From: Lachnospiraceae bacterium
GTDB lineage: Bacteria > Bacillota > Clostridia > Lachnospirales > Lachnospiraceae
Direction: 5' to 3'
Length of the DNA stretch: 64,000 nucleotides
NCBI GenBank assembly: GCA_022845955.1
Contig: AP025576.1
Coordinates: forward strand, 1,612,001-1,676,000
The position numbers were made by a program, and so were the translations under genes. Shown in pieces: positions 1 to 8,783 of the stretch (position 1 is the stretch's first letter; each line of letters opens with the position of its first letter). The notes beneath the pieces are model-generated. The model saw nothing but the letters and a program-made list of their open reading frames with translations, searched no databases and was not told the origin of the DNA.

Positions 1-1
1 G

Positions 2-412
2 GCCTTTTACGCCAAGTTCAGCGAAAAAATAAACTTGATTCTGTTTATGGCGGCAAGCGGTGTTTTATGCGTTGCCAGCTACCTGCTGGCTTCCCTGTCC
101 CCCCTGCCGGTCCTGGCTTTAGTCGGCTGCGGCCTCTGCGGCCTGTCCGTAGGTATTATGTGGCCGGGTACCTTCAGCCTGGCGGCGGAAAAATGTCCCA
201 AGGGAGGTACCGCCATGTTTGCTTATTTTGCCCTGGCGGGAGATTTGGGCTGTTCTTCCGGCCCCACGCTGGTGGGAATGATATCCGATGCCTTTGACGG
301 AAGGCTGACCGCCGGTCTGCTGGCCGCCATTATTTTCCCGCTGCTGCTGCTGGCAGGACTGCGGGTTTGTAAAAAAATGACGGATAGAATCCATAAACCG
401 GAGGCATCCTAA
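2..412 (+). CDS. MFS transporter, C-terminal fragment (5' end outside window)
   Basis: The reading frame is open from the first base of the window, so this is the C-terminal part (about 136 residues) of a longer gene. It consists of hydrophobic helices separated by a short charged loop, with Gly-rich helices and a final basic tail, as in the last four transmembrane segments of major facilitator superfamily permeases. A conserved-looking Pro-Gly segment sits in a helix (around 160-175 nt) and a Gly-Asp-Leu-Gly turn at about 240 nt. The substrate cannot be told from this fragment. The next gene starts about 50 bases downstream, so the two may be co-transcribed. Confidence 0.7.
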   Translation, partial: AFYAKFSEKINLILFMAASGVLCVASYLLASLSPLPVLALVGCGLCGLSVGIMWPGTFSLAAEKCPKGGTAMFAYFALAGDLGCSSGPTLVGMISDAFDGRLTAGLLAAIIFPLLLLAGLRVCKKMTDRIHKPEAS

Positions 413-463
413 AAGAAAGAGGTCTGAGCAGCGATCGGACGAATCGAGGAAGAGGTGTACGGC

Positions 464-1918
464 ATGGATTCTATCTGGAAAAAAATGAACCATAACCCGG
501 AAAAGCTGGCTTTTTCCGGACATATACAAACAGAAGCGGCGGTGATAGGCGGCGGGATGGCGGGCATCCTGACCGCTTTTTTCCTGCAGGAGGCGGGGGT
601 GAAAACCATTCTTTTGGAGGCGGGGCATATCGGGGAAGGACAGACGGGCAATACCACAGCTAAAATCACGGCCCAGCACGGACTCCTTTTTGACGGGCTG
701 ACGGCAAGCCAGGGTGCCCAACGTGCGGCCCTGTACGCGAAAGCCAACCAGGCCGGCGTGGAAGAGTACCGGCGGCTTGTAAAGCAGATGGATATCACCT
801 GTGACTGGCAGGATACCTTTTCCTGCGTGTACAGCACCCGGGATCGGGAGCTGATGGAAAAAGAAGCGCTGGCCGCTGCAGCGCTGGGGCTGCCGGCGGA
901 ATTTATTACGGAAACCGAGCTGCCCTTTGCCGTGGAAGGGGGTGTTCGGCTGGAAAATTGCGCCTGTTTTTCGCCGCTTGATTTTCTGTATGCATTGGCG
1001 GAAACACTGACGATTTATGAGAATTCAGAAGTGAAAAAGGTGGAAGAAAAGGTTATCACCACAGCCGGAGGAGAAGTGACCGCGGAGCATATTATCTTCG
1101 CGGGCCATTTTCCCTTCCTGAATAAGCCGGGATATTATTTTGCCAGAATGTATCAGGAGCGGAGCTACTGCCTGGCATTGTCCGGGGCAGGAAGCATGAA
1201 AGGGATGTATTACGGCGTGGAAGAAGAGGACTTTTCCTTCCGCGGCCTTTCCCACAAAGGCCGGGAGCTGGTGCTCATGGGGGGCTGCAACCATCGGACG
1301 GGAGGCAATGAAGGAGGCCGGTATGACAGGCTGCGTGCAGCCTCCCGCCGGTTCTGGCCGGAATGTGCGGAGGCTGCCGCCTGGTCCGCCCAGGATTGTA
1401 TGACTTTGGACGGTATTCCTTATATCGGCCGTTATTCCTCCCAGACACCGGAATGGTATGTAGCCACCGGTTTCGGAAAATGGGGGATGAGCCATTCCAT
1501 GGTGTCGGCCCTGCTTCTCACGGATTTGATCACCGGAAAAGAAAATCCGTATGAGGAACTGTTTACCCCCGCCAGGCTGGGCTGGAACGGGGCGGTGAAC
1601 CTGGCGAAGCAGGCAGGCTGTTCCCTGAAAGGATTTATGGGAAAACGCAATGCCACGGCAGGTGAATATCTGGAGGATCTGGAACCGGGAGAAGGACATC
1701 TGGTGGAATACGGGAAAGGGAAAATAGGCGCATATCGGGATGAGGAAGGTTCCCTGCATCTGGTTACCGCAAGATGTCCCCATTTGGGCTGTGAGCTGAC
1801 CTGGAATCCGGATGAGAAAAGCTGGGACTGCCCCTGCCATGGTTCCCGTTTTGACTATGAAGGCAGAGTGCTGGACGGGCCGGCCCAGGAGGGAATCGGG
1901 CTGGTATGGGAGTCCTGA
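464..1918 (+). CDS. FAD-dependent oxidoreductase with C-terminal Rieske [2Fe-2S] domain
   Basis: Predicted 484-residue cytosolic enzyme. The N-terminus carries the dinucleotide-binding GGGMAG motif (residues 29-34) of the DAO/glycine-oxidase family. The C-terminal 80 residues form a Rieske domain with ligands C438-P-H440 and C456-P-C-H459. This arrangement matches the Bacillus YhfW type of FAD/Rieske fusion, whose substrate is unknown. I chose ATG 464 because AGGAAGAGG lies 8 bases upstream; a GTG at 455 would sit inside that ribosome-binding site. The substrate amine or acid cannot be inferred from its neighbours. Confidence 0.85.
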   Translation: MDSIWKKMNHNPEKLAFSGHIQTEAAVIGGGMAGILTAFFLQEAGVKTILLEAGHIGEGQTGNTTAKITAQHGLLFDGLTASQGAQRAALYAKANQAGVEEYRRLVKQMDITCDWQDTFSCVYSTRDRELMEKEALAAAALGLPAEFITETELPFAVEGGVRLENCACFSPLDFLYALAETLTIYENSEVKKVEEKVITTAGGEVTAEHIIFAGHFPFLNKPGYYFARMYQERSYCLALSGAGSMKGMYYGVEEEDFSFRGLSHKGRELVLMGGCNHRTGGNEGGRYDRLRAASRRFWPECAEAAAWSAQDCMTLDGIPYIGRYSSQTPEWYVATGFGKWGMSHSMVSALLLTDLITGKENPYEELFTPARLGWNGAVNLAKQAGCSLKGFMGKRNATAGEYLEDLEPGEGHLVEYGKGKIGAYRDEEGSLHLVTARCPHLGCELTWNPDEKSWDCPCHGSRFDYEGRVLDGPAQEGIGLVWES

Positions 1919-1951
1919 GACACACCTGAGCCTGTCCTGTGCCTCCCTCTG

Positions 1952-1978
1952 TTCAAAAAAGAAAGCAGCTGGTATAAT
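1952..1978 (+). promoter_or_regulatory. Possible sigma-A promoter for the SASA-family esterase
   Basis: A perfect TATAAT lies at 1973-1978, about 40 bases before the chosen start. A weak TTCAAA at 1952-1957 gives a short 15-bp spacer. The -10 element is convincing, the -35 less so. Confidence 0.4.
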
Positions 1979-2017
1979 ATGCGTAAGAACGAAGGAATAC
2001 AAGGGAGGAACGGATCG

Positions 2018-3577
2018 ATGGAAGAGGTAAAGGCAGGCATTTTATTTCAGGATGGCTGTGTCCTGCAGCGGGAAAAAGAAATCCCGGTATGGGGAGAAGG
2101 GCCGGAGGGCGCGCAGGTGGTGGTATCACTGGCGGGAAACCAGGCTGTATGCCGGGTTAAGGACGGCAGATGGAAGTGTACGCTTCCTCCAATGGAGGCG
2201 GCCTGCGGGCTTGCCATGACGATTGTCTGCGGCGGGCAGACGATAGCGTTACAGGATATTTCCGTGGGAGAAGTATGGATTGCGGGCGGACAGTCCAATA
2301 TGGAATTTTTCCTCTGCTATGATGCGGATTGGGAACCTATGAAGCAGGCAGAGTGCAATCCGCAGATCCATATGTTCAATGTCCCGCGGCTGGCATTTCC
2401 CGGCCATGAAAAGGATGTGTCCGAGTGCGGGTACTGGTTCCGGGAAGGGGATAAGGCCTGGCCCCTCTTTTCCGCGCCCGGTTATTCCTTTGCCAGAAAG
2501 CTGCAGCCTGTGCTGGACGTTCCTGTGGGGATTATCGGCTGTAACTGGGGCGGTACCAGCGCTTCCACCTGGATGGAGGAGGAGTGCCTTCAGGAGCCAC
2601 CCCTGGATATCTATCTGGAGGAATATCGGGCGGCGGTCGCGGGAAAGGATCCCGAACTTCTGAAAAAAGCTTCCGTGGAGGCGTTTGCTTCAGAGGATTC
2701 CCCCGAACGCCGGGCGGACTGGGCAAAGGTGATGTACGGACTCAGCCTGAAGGAGCAGAAGGAATGGCAGGAAAACCAGGAGCCTGTGCCGGAAAACCCC
2801 ATGGGCCCCTATAATGTGGGAAGGCCGGGCGGACTGTACCATCAGATGCTGGAACGGATTATCCCCTTTGCAGCAAGAGGTGTGCTTTGGTATCAGGGAG
2901 AGTCGGATGAGGGCTATGCCGGAATCTATGACCGGCTTTTTGAAACCATGATAGGGTGCTGGCGGAAAAGCTTCTGCCAGGATCTTACATTCCTGTTCGT
3001 ACAGCTGGCGCCGTACGGTACCTGGCTGGGAGGCACGGGGGAGAAGTATCCGGAATTAAGACGCAGACAGGAAATGGTGAGCGAACGGGTTCCCGGCGTG
3101 TTTATGACCTCCATCATGGATCTGGGGATGTATGAGGATATCCATCCCAAGCGTAAAAAAGAAGTCGGCGAACGCCTTGCCCTGCTTGCCAGAGGAAAGG
3201 TATATAAGGAGGCGATTCTGTGTGAACCGCCTGCGCTGCGCTTTGCCGAAAGACAGGATCAGGAGATAGTCCTTCATTTTGCCCATACAGGGACAGGACT
3301 GTGGAAAAAGGATAAAGCCCCGGAAGCGGAACCGGAGGCGGAGATTCCTTCCCCCCTGACCGGGCCGCGGGAAAGGAAGGATGGGTTTCTCGTGATCCAG
3401 GGAGAAAAACCGGTGGAAATCCGGGAGGTAACCCTGTGGGGAAATGAGGTGATTCTGCAAATACCCTCCCTTTCCGGGGAAGCATGTACGGTTTCGTTTG
3501 CCTGGGTGCCTTATATCCGTGCGGAAATCTATAATTCCGCCGGCCTTCCCATGAAGCCCTTTTCCTGTGAGTTGTAA
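2018..3577 (+). CDS. Sialate O-acetylesterase (SASA/SGNH) family protein
   Basis: Predicted 519-residue esterase. The SGNH block I motif GGQSNMEF puts the nucleophile at S93, a second conserved block reads WYQGESDEG in the middle, and the Asp/His block is represented by a DIHPKRK segment. Family members remove O-acetyl groups from sialic acids or act on acetylated polysaccharides. The length fits the two-lobed bacterial family. No signal peptide is visible, so it is probably cytosolic. ATG 2018 is preceded by AGGGAGGAA at good spacing; an upstream in-frame ATG (1979) lacks one. Acetyl-sugar removal is inferred from the family only. Confidence 0.85.
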   Translation: MEEVKAGILFQDGCVLQREKEIPVWGEGPEGAQVVVSLAGNQAVCRVKDGRWKCTLPPMEAACGLAMTIVCGGQTIALQDISVGEVWIAGGQSNMEFFLCYDADWEPMKQAECNPQIHMFNVPRLAFPGHEKDVSECGYWFREGDKAWPLFSAPGYSFARKLQPVLDVPVGIIGCNWGGTSASTWMEEECLQEPPLDIYLEEYRAAVAGKDPELLKKASVEAFASEDSPERRADWAKVMYGLSLKEQKEWQENQEPVPENPMGPYNVGRPGGLYHQMLERIIPFAARGVLWYQGESDEGYAGIYDRLFETMIGCWRKSFCQDLTFLFVQLAPYGTWLGGTGEKYPELRRRQEMVSERVPGVFMTSIMDLGMYEDIHPKRKKEVGERLALLARGKVYKEAILCEPPALRFAERQDQEIVLHFAHTGTGLWKKDKAPEAEPEAEIPSPLTGPRERKDGFLVIQGEKPVEIREVTLWGNEVILQIPSLSGEACTVSFAWVPYIRAEIYNSAGLPMKPFSCEL

Positions 3578-3659
3578 CAACACTTTCGGTTCCATACATG
3601 CATAAAGTTCCTTCCGCCTGGGAATCCTGATCGGCAGGACTTATTATGCGGAGGTGCCT

Positions 3660-4550
3660 ATGTACAGGAAAGGTTTTTTTAAGGGCTGGTATTATAAGCA
3701 GGAAAAAAGCGGCCGGGCGGTTGCTTTTATTCCTGCTTTTCATTTGGCAAAGGATGGGAAGGTTACGGCATCCATCCAGGTGATTACGGAAGAACGGGCC
3801 TGGAATTTTGATTTTCCCGGGGAGGCGGTGCGGCTGTCCGACAAGAGGGATACGATCCAGATCGGGAACAATTATTTTTCACCCAAAGGGTTTCGCGTGA
3901 ACCTGACGGGAGAAAAAGACGGCAGGCCGGTGAAAATAGAAGGCAGGATCGCTTTCGGCAGCCTGACGCCTTTAAAGGGAGATATTATGGGGCCTTTCCG
4001 TTTTATCCCCTTTCTGCAGTGCCGCCATGGTGTGGTAAGCATGTGCCATAAGACAAAAGGCAGCCTGCTGGTGGATGGTGACAGCATCAATTTCCACGGA
4101 GGCAGAGGATATGTGGAAAAGGATTCGGGCTGTTCCTTCCCTTCCTATTATTTTTGGAGCCAGTGCGGCTGGTATGACCGGCAGGAATGCAGTGTTATGG
4201 TTTCCGTTGCCGACATCCCGCTGGCAGGCGCCCATTTCCCGGGTTGTATTGCCTTTGTGTATTTCGGCGGGAAGGAGTACCGCCTGGCTACCTACCGGGG
4301 AGTGAAAATACTCCGGTTCGGGGAACGGGAGGTTCTGCTCAAGCAGGGGAACCTGCTTTTGTATCTCCGGGTACAGGGACATGGCGGACAGAAGCTGAAA
4401 GCGCCGGAAAAAGGTAGTATGGACCGTATGGTAAAGGAAAATCTGGTGTGTAAGGTATGGTGCCGTTTCTGGAAGGACGGAAAGCTGCTGTTTGATCATG
4501 TGGGCACAGGGAGCGCGGAGTTTATGGCCGGCAGTCCGGGATGCAGCTAA
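3660..4550 (+). CDS. Tocopherol cyclase-family protein
   Basis: Predicted 296-residue soluble protein that begins with the MYRKGFFKGWYYKQ type of N-terminus seen in the bacterial tocopherol-cyclase-like family (a lipocalin-like beta barrel). Trp- and Gly-rich motifs such as KGWYYK, the GYVEKDSG segment and WSQCGW near the middle support the assignment. Clostridia make no tocopherol, so the name reflects fold only; the substrate is unknown. ATG 3660 follows GGAGGTG with 5 bases between; a GTG at 3654 overlaps that site. No membrane segment is seen. Confidence 0.75.
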   Translation: MYRKGFFKGWYYKQEKSGRAVAFIPAFHLAKDGKVTASIQVITEERAWNFDFPGEAVRLSDKRDTIQIGNNYFSPKGFRVNLTGEKDGRPVKIEGRIAFGSLTPLKGDIMGPFRFIPFLQCRHGVVSMCHKTKGSLLVDGDSINFHGGRGYVEKDSGCSFPSYYFWSQCGWYDRQECSVMVSVADIPLAGAHFPGCIAFVYFGGKEYRLATYRGVKILRFGEREVLLKQGNLLLYLRVQGHGGQKLKAPEKGSMDRMVKENLVCKVWCRFWKDGKLLFDHVGTGSAEFMAGSPGCS

Positions 4551-4561
4551 AATACAGGCGT

Positions 4562-4820
4562 CTTCCTTCTGGGTGCAGATAAAAAAGTTTGGCGTCCCCC
4601 GGCCCTGCTTCCCTGTGCGGCCTGCTGCCCTGCGAGGATTCCTGGAAGGGGCGTTATAAGCACGCCGGTCCTTAGGCTGCGTCCTTTGCAGCCTTAGTAC
4701 CGCTGCGTGATTATCCGAGCGGAAGCGTCCCCTGGAAGGAACCTTGCAGGGCAGCTGGCCGCACAGGGAAGCAGGCCCGGGGGGACGCCAAACTTTTTTA
4801 TCTGCACACCCTTCCTTCTG
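4562..4820 (+). mobile_element. MITE-like palindromic element flanked by 10-bp direct repeats
   Basis: Positions 4572-4810 form one long imperfect palindrome. The left end (GGTGCAGATAAAAAAG, then TTTGGCGTCCCC) is matched by the inverted right end at about 4777-4810, with a 2-base insertion. Pairing continues inward through CCTGCTTCCCTGTGCGGCC and CTGCCCTGC to a central hairpin (GGCTGC/GCAGCC near 4675-4693). The same decamer CTTCCTTCTG stands directly outside each end (4562-4571 and 4811-4820), as a target-site duplication would. There is no coding capacity. It also fills the 358-base gap before the DUF523 gene, and a transcript would fold into a ~240-nt hairpin. Confidence 0.75.
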
Positions 4821-4826
4821 AAAATG

Positions 4827-4856
4827 TTGGACGAAACAGGCGGGGAAAGTTATAAT
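4827..4856 (+). promoter_or_regulatory. Sigma-A promoter of the DUF523 gene and two-component genes
   Basis: TTGGAC at 4827-4832 and a perfect TATAAT at 4851-4856 are separated by 18 bp. The start codon of the next gene is about 50 bases downstream. The promoter begins only a few bases beyond the right-hand direct repeat of the palindromic element. Confidence 0.65.
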
Positions 4857-4908
4857 AGGTAAAAGCGTCACCGTTCGGAAACGTACGTAAGCTATGGAGG
4901 TAATACCT

Positions 4909-5343
4909 ATGAATATTCTTGTCAGCGCCTGCCTGCTGGGAGTAAACTGCCGGTATGACGGTACCGGCTGCCTGCTTCCGGTTTTGGAGGAATTAAAGAA
5001 AAAACATCACCTGATACCGGTATGCCCGGAAGCCTACGGAGGGCTGGCCACCCCGCGTCCGCCGGCGGAAATCCGGGAGGGAAAGGTGATTAACCGGAAT
5101 GGGGAGGATGTAACGGCGCAGTATCGGAAAGGGGCCGGGGAGGCATGGAAGCTGGCCCGCTTTTTTGACTGCAAAGCGGCAATCCTCAAAGAACGCAGTC
5201 CTGCCTGCGGCTATGGCGGGATACATAACGGCAGGTTTGATGGCGGTATGACCGAGGGAAACGGTGTGCTGGCCCGGCTGCTGGCGGAAAAAGGGATTCC
5301 CGTGCTGGGGGAATCCGAGACGGAAAAAATACGGGCTTTATGA
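4909..5343 (+). CDS. DUF523 domain-containing protein
   Basis: Predicted 144-residue cytosolic protein covering the whole DUF523 family. It starts MNILVSACLLG, has a CRYDG segment, a CPEAYGGL..PRPPAEI segment in the middle and an ILKERSPACG motif, all typical of the family. Conserved cysteines suggest a metal or redox role, but no function is established. ATG 4909 has GGAGG 8 bases upstream; an ATG at 4894 overlaps that site. It is followed after 19 bases by the response regulator and probably shares its transcript. Confidence 0.85.
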   Translation: MNILVSACLLGVNCRYDGTGCLLPVLEELKKKHHLIPVCPEAYGGLATPRPPAEIREGKVINRNGEDVTAQYRKGAGEAWKLARFFDCKAAILKERSPACGYGGIHNGRFDGGMTEGNGVLARLLAEKGIPVLGESETEKIRAL

Positions 5344-5362
5344 AAAAAGGGGATATGCCGGA

Positions 5363-6079
5363 ATGATCAGCGTAGCTATATGTGATGATGAAATTGGCAC
5401 CTGCTCGGAAATAGAAAACATGGTGACCGCTTATGGGGACAGCCATGGGCTGCAGATAGAAACAGAATGCTTTTACACCGGCGAAGAACTGTACCGCTGG
5501 CTGCAGGAACAGGGGCCGATTGATCTTATCTTTCTGGATATCCAGCTTCTAGCCCTGGACGGCGTACAGGTGGGCAGGCAGATCCGGGAACAGCTTGGCA
5601 ATGAAAAAATAAGCATTGTCTATATCTCATCCAGAGAAACCTATGCCATGAGCCTTTTCCAGGTCAGGCCGCTGGACTTCCTGATTAAGCCGATAACAAC
5701 AGAAAAGATTTTCGGCGTGCTGGATAAGTTTGTACGCCTGCATGGGGTAACGAAAAAGGAATTTTATTACAAGGCCGGAAAGACCACCTGCAGACTATAC
5801 CTGGATGAAATCCGCTATTTTGCCTGCAACGGAAAAAAAGTAGAAATTTATACTGTTTCCGGGAGGCAGGAATATTACGGAACCATGCAGGAGGTCTGGA
5901 AACAGGCGGAAGGAAAAGGCTTTTGGATCATTCATAAATCCTATATCATAAACACGTCATTTGTTTCGGTATTTCACTATGATTCCGTGCAGATGACGGA
6001 TGGTACGCATCTTCCTGTCAGCCAGAGATACCGGAAAGCCGTGAAAGAAAATCTGACCGTGAAATACCGGATGGAGTGA
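5363..6079 (+). CDS. LytTR-family response regulator
   Basis: Predicted 238-residue regulator of the AgrA/LytR type. A receiver domain fills residues 1-120, with the acidic pair at D8-D9, the phospho-acceptor D59 in DLIFLDIQ and the conserved Lys in FLIKP. A LytTR DNA-binding domain follows at about 135-238 (FYYKAGK, RYFACNGKKVEIYT, WIIHKSYIIN). The downstream histidine kinase overlaps its stop region, so the pair is a two-component system. ATG 5363 is the only start that opens directly on the receiver domain. Targets are unknown, but the BceAB-like operon beginning at 7604 is the nearest candidate. Confidence 0.9.
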   Translation: MISVAICDDEIGTCSEIENMVTAYGDSHGLQIETECFYTGEELYRWLQEQGPIDLIFLDIQLLALDGVQVGRQIREQLGNEKISIVYISSRETYAMSLFQVRPLDFLIKPITTEKIFGVLDKFVRLHGVTKKEFYYKAGKTTCRLYLDEIRYFACNGKKVEIYTVSGRQEYYGTMQEVWKQAEGKGFWIIHKSYIINTSFVSVFHYDSVQMTDGTHLPVSQRYRKAVKENLTVKYRME

Positions 6080-6087
6080 AATTAATT

Positions 6088-7209
6088 ATGTGGGGAGAAC
6101 CTATCTTTCTGTTATTGACAGAGGCGGCCCGTATCTATATTTATATGCGCTGCTGCCGTATGTGCATTGGCAGTTACAAAGTCCATAAAAGACCGGCGGC
6201 CGTTATTTTTGCCATGCTGTGGGGAATCGACTGTCTGATAGGCGCTTCCGTTTCCCCGAAGATGGCGGTGGAAGTGGCACCTTCTCTTTATTTTGTGGAA
6301 GTTCTGTTACTTTTCGGCGCTTCTTTTTTCTATCAGGGAACGGCGATAAGACGGATATTGACGGCGATTCTCCTTCCCATGGCATACGGGGTTGGAAAGT
6401 GGACTATAATTTTCACCCTTTTCAGGACTATGGATGTGAATGAACGCCAGCTGCTTTTGGGCACGGTTGTTTCTGCGGCCGCCCTGGGTATCCTGGAAAT
6501 CTGCATGGAGCGGTTCCGCAGGACAAGGCAGGAGCAGGAACGGGAATGGCTGGAGCAGGAGATCCGTATGTATGAGAACCAGTTCCAGTTGATACGGCAG
6601 TCCCAGCAGGCTGTGCGTTCCCTGAGGCATGATATGAAGCATCATATGAAAATGCTGGCGGATATGATAGGGAACGGAGAAAGGGACAACGCGCTTGCCT
6701 ATCTTGCGTCCATGGGCGCATTTATGGACAAAGGGGAGGAATATGTCTCTTCCGGAAATGAGAGGACGGACAGCATTCTGAATTATATGATATCCCGTGC
6801 CAAAGCGGCGGGTATTGCTGTGGAGTGGGACATACAGATTCCCGAGCAGTTGGACATGTCACCGTTTGACAGCAATGTAATCCTGAGCAACCTGTTTGAA
6901 AATGCATATAACGCCGTTCAGGAGGTGAAGGATCCCCGCCTGTATATCCGGATGAAGTATGACCGCGGCATTTTGTGTATTACGATGCGCAACACATATT
7001 CGGCATCAAAAGCAAAAGCAGCAGCATTGCCTTCGGGGGCGGCACCGGCGTGGACAGCAGCGTCGGAGGAGCACGGATATGGACTGAAGAATATCCGCCG
7101 GGTTGCCGGTAAATACCATGGGGAACTTACCGTCAACACAGAAGGGGATATGTTTGAAGCGAATGTTATCCTGTTCCTGCAGGAGTCCGATACCCCGTCA
7201 GCAGGCTGA
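6088..7209 (+). CDS. GHKL-domain sensor histidine kinase (AgrC-like)
   Basis: Predicted 373-residue membrane kinase. About four hydrophobic segments fill the first 135 residues, followed by a coiled linker and the phospho-acceptor H181 in SLRHDMKHH. The ATPase has N-box NLFENAYNAV and G-box HGYGLKNIRRVAGKYHG. The absence of a classical HisKA domain, together with the LytTR partner, places it in the AgrC/quorum-type group. The start could be GTG 6076, which overlaps the previous stop, or ATG 6088; I chose 6088 because GGAG at 6073-6076 is 11 bases upstream. No signal-peptide gene is visible nearby. Confidence 0.85.
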   Translation: MWGEPIFLLLTEAARIYIYMRCCRMCIGSYKVHKRPAAVIFAMLWGIDCLIGASVSPKMAVEVAPSLYFVEVLLLFGASFFYQGTAIRRILTAILLPMAYGVGKWTIIFTLFRTMDVNERQLLLGTVVSAAALGILEICMERFRRTRQEQEREWLEQEIRMYENQFQLIRQSQQAVRSLRHDMKHHMKMLADMIGNGERDNALAYLASMGAFMDKGEEYVSSGNERTDSILNYMISRAKAAGIAVEWDIQIPEQLDMSPFDSNVILSNLFENAYNAVQEVKDPRLYIRMKYDRGILCITMRNTYSASKAKAAALPSGAAPAWTAASEEHGYGLKNIRRVAGKYHGELTVNTEGDMFEANVILFLQESDTPSAG

Positions 7210-7230
7210 CAGGCACAGATATGAATTAGG

Positions 7231-7269
7231 AAAAAGAAGCCGGATGTTCAGAACCGGGCTTCTTTTTTT
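7231..7269 (+). terminator. Rho-independent terminator after the sensor kinase gene
   Basis: AAGAAGCC(C)GG-type arms (7234-7243 and 7254-7263) enclose a short loop and are followed by a T7 run. It separates the two-component genes from the ABC transporter operon. Confidence 0.85.
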
Positions 7270-7403
7270 GTAACAGTTCAGACAAGTCTAAACTGTTACT
7301 GCATCCGGCAATTAAATCGCTTCGCGATGGGCCGGATGCCTGCTACCACCACGTTTTCTTACGGTCTGCGCAGTAAATGCGCAGACCTGTTTGAACTGTT
7401 ACC
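7270..7403. repeat. Multi-hairpin intergenic element with nested inverted repeats
   Basis: The outer arms GTAACAGTTCAGACA (7270-7284) and TGTTTGAACTGTTAC (7388-7402) pair at 14 of 15 positions. Inside lie a local hairpin (7270-7278 with 7291-7299), a hairpin GCATCCGGC/GCCGGATGC (7301-7339) with inner ATCGC/GCGAT, and a perfect 10-bp hairpin GGTCTGCGCA/TGCGCAGACC (7363-7387). The first arm can pair with two partners, so two folds exclude each other. TTTTTTG lies on both sides (7264-7270 and 7404-7410). The gap 7210-7603 holds this element, the terminator before it and the upstream region of the next operon. Confidence 0.7.
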
Positions 7404-7603
7404 TTTTTTGCATATAAGGCTTCCCCCGGTAAAGAGGGATCCGTATTACATCTGTTATTTTTTCCCCGGAGACGTTCCGTTTTTCCCTTCAGCAGGGGGA
7501 ACCGTTTTCCTGTGCTACTATAGTTACAGCATCGGCAGCCGGACAGGGGAGTAGGCCGGCCGGCTCCCGATGCGGAAGAAAACAATAACGGGAGGTATGT
7601 TTT

Positions 7604-8026
7604 ATGAAGAACAGGAAATGGAAAAAACGGATAATCCTAACGTCGGGAGGGATTGCAGCAGCCCTTCTCTTATGTCTGCTTTTGCTCCCGTCCACAATCC
7701 GGATACGTTCGGATTCTTCCGGGGTAACCTTCGTCCGGGACGGGGAAAGAGTGACCGAGGTGGATATTAACGGGCCTTTCCCCTATGGTCTGGCGGTTTC
7801 TTCCCTTGTTGAGAAGGTGGTGCGGGACGATGAAGGCAAGGTGACGGAAGAAATACAAACCTATACAATGGAAGCCGGTTTTTCCCTGCGCCGCAGGACG
7901 AGTGTCAAAATTTATATAGAAGTACCGGAGAAAGGGGACCGGACTTATATCCTGAAATTTGCGGATGCGGATGTGACGATAACCAACGGAAAGGTGGTGG
8001 ATCCGGATGATGACGGACACAGATAA
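7604..8026 (+). CDS. Hypothetical membrane-anchored protein upstream of an ABC transporter
   Basis: Predicted 140-residue protein that I do not recognise. A basic N-terminus and one hydrophobic segment (about residues 10-29) form a signal anchor. The remaining 110 residues are hydrophilic and probably beta-rich, ending in an acidic DPDDDGHR tail. GGGAGGT (7590-7596) lies 7 bases before ATG 7604. The gene overlaps the next one by 20 bases, so it belongs to the BceAB-like operon and may be an accessory protein. Upstream, TACTAT (7516-7521) could be a -10 without a clear -35. Two direct CCGTTTT repeats (7477 and 7502) are possible regulator sites, though their 25-bp spacing is not the usual LytTR spacing. 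Confidence 0.7.
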   Translation: MKNRKWKKRIILTSGGIAAALLLCLLLLPSTIRIRSDSSGVTFVRDGERVTEVDINGPFPYGLAVSSLVEKVVRDDEGKVTEEIQTYTMEAGFSLRRRTSVKIYIEVPEKGDRTYILKFADADVTITNGKVVDPDDDGHR

Positions 8027-8783
8027 CCCATTGCTTCAGGTGGTACAGGTGGAAAAATATTACGGTGACAGGGAAGCTGTGACAAAAGCGCTTGACCAGG
8101 TCAGCTTCGGGGTGGACAGAGGGGAGTTTATCGGCATAATGGGAGCCTCCGGATCCGGGAAAACCACTCTGCTTAACTGCATTTCCACCATTGATACGGT
8201 GAGTGCAGGACATATCCTGCTGGGAGGTACGGATATCACTACCCTTAACGGGGAGGAGACCGCTGCCTTCCGGCATGATCATCTGGGTTTTGTTTTTCAG
8301 GACTTTGAATTGCTGGACACTCTGACGCTGGAGGAAAACATAGCCCTTCCCCTGACGATCAGCGGGCTGTCGCCGCAGGTAATTGAGAAGCGCGTTCACG
8401 ATATTGCAGACAGGCTGCAGATAGGCGGTGCGCAGAAAAAATTCCCCTTCCAGGTGTCGGGGGGCCAGAAGCAGCGGTGTGCATTTGCCCGCGCAGTAGT
8501 CTGCGGCCCGGACCTTATCATGGCGGATGAACCTACCGGTTCGCTGGATTCCGGTTCGGCCCGGATTCTGCTGGAGATCATCCAAAGGTTCCATGAAGAA
8601 CGTGGGGCGACTATCCTTATGGTAACACATGATGCATACAGCGCCAGTTATGCGGATCGGATTCTGTTTCTGAAGGACGGGAGGCTTTTTCATGAAATAC
8701 GGAAAGGGGGAAGGACGCGGGATTATTTTTACCGGGATATTCTGGAGGTTCTTTCTTTGACGGGAGGTGAAACGCTATGCTGA
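8007..8783 (+). CDS. ABC transporter ATP-binding protein (BceA-like)
   Basis: Predicted 258-residue ATPase with Walker A GASGSGKT (46-53), Q-loop FVFQDFELL, signature SGGQKQR (151-157), Walker B LIMADE (170-175) and a switch His in VTHD. It resembles the BceA/MacB/LolD group, which powers FtsX-type permeases; in Firmicutes such pairs often mediate bacitracin or lantibiotic resistance or peptide sensing. ATG 8007 lies within the end of the upstream gene, and the permease gene overlaps its stop by 7 bases, so the three proteins are translationally coupled. The Bce assignment rests on this pairing; the real substrate is unknown. Confidence 0.9.
   Translation: MMTDTDNPLLQVVQVEKYYGDREAVTKALDQVSFGVDRGEFIGIMGASGSGKTTLLNCISTIDTVSAGHILLGGTDITTLNGEETAAFRHDHLGFVFQDFELLDTLTLEENIALPLTISGLSPQVIEKRVHDIADRLQIGGAQKKFPFQVSGGQKQRCAFARAVVCGPDLIMADEPTGSLDSGSARILLEIIQRFHEERGATILMVTHDAYSASYADRILFLKDGRLFHEIRKGGRTRDYFYRDILEVLSLTGGETLC

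Noticed and set aside
1025..2002. Minus-strand frame of 325 codons opposite the FAD/Rieske gene
   Set aside because: No domain and no ribosome-binding site; the plus-strand gene has clear motifs.
7477..7510. Two CCGTTTT direct repeats as a LytTR binding site
   Set aside because: Start-to-start spacing is 25 bp rather than about 21-22, and they lie near the -10 element; not enough to claim an operator.
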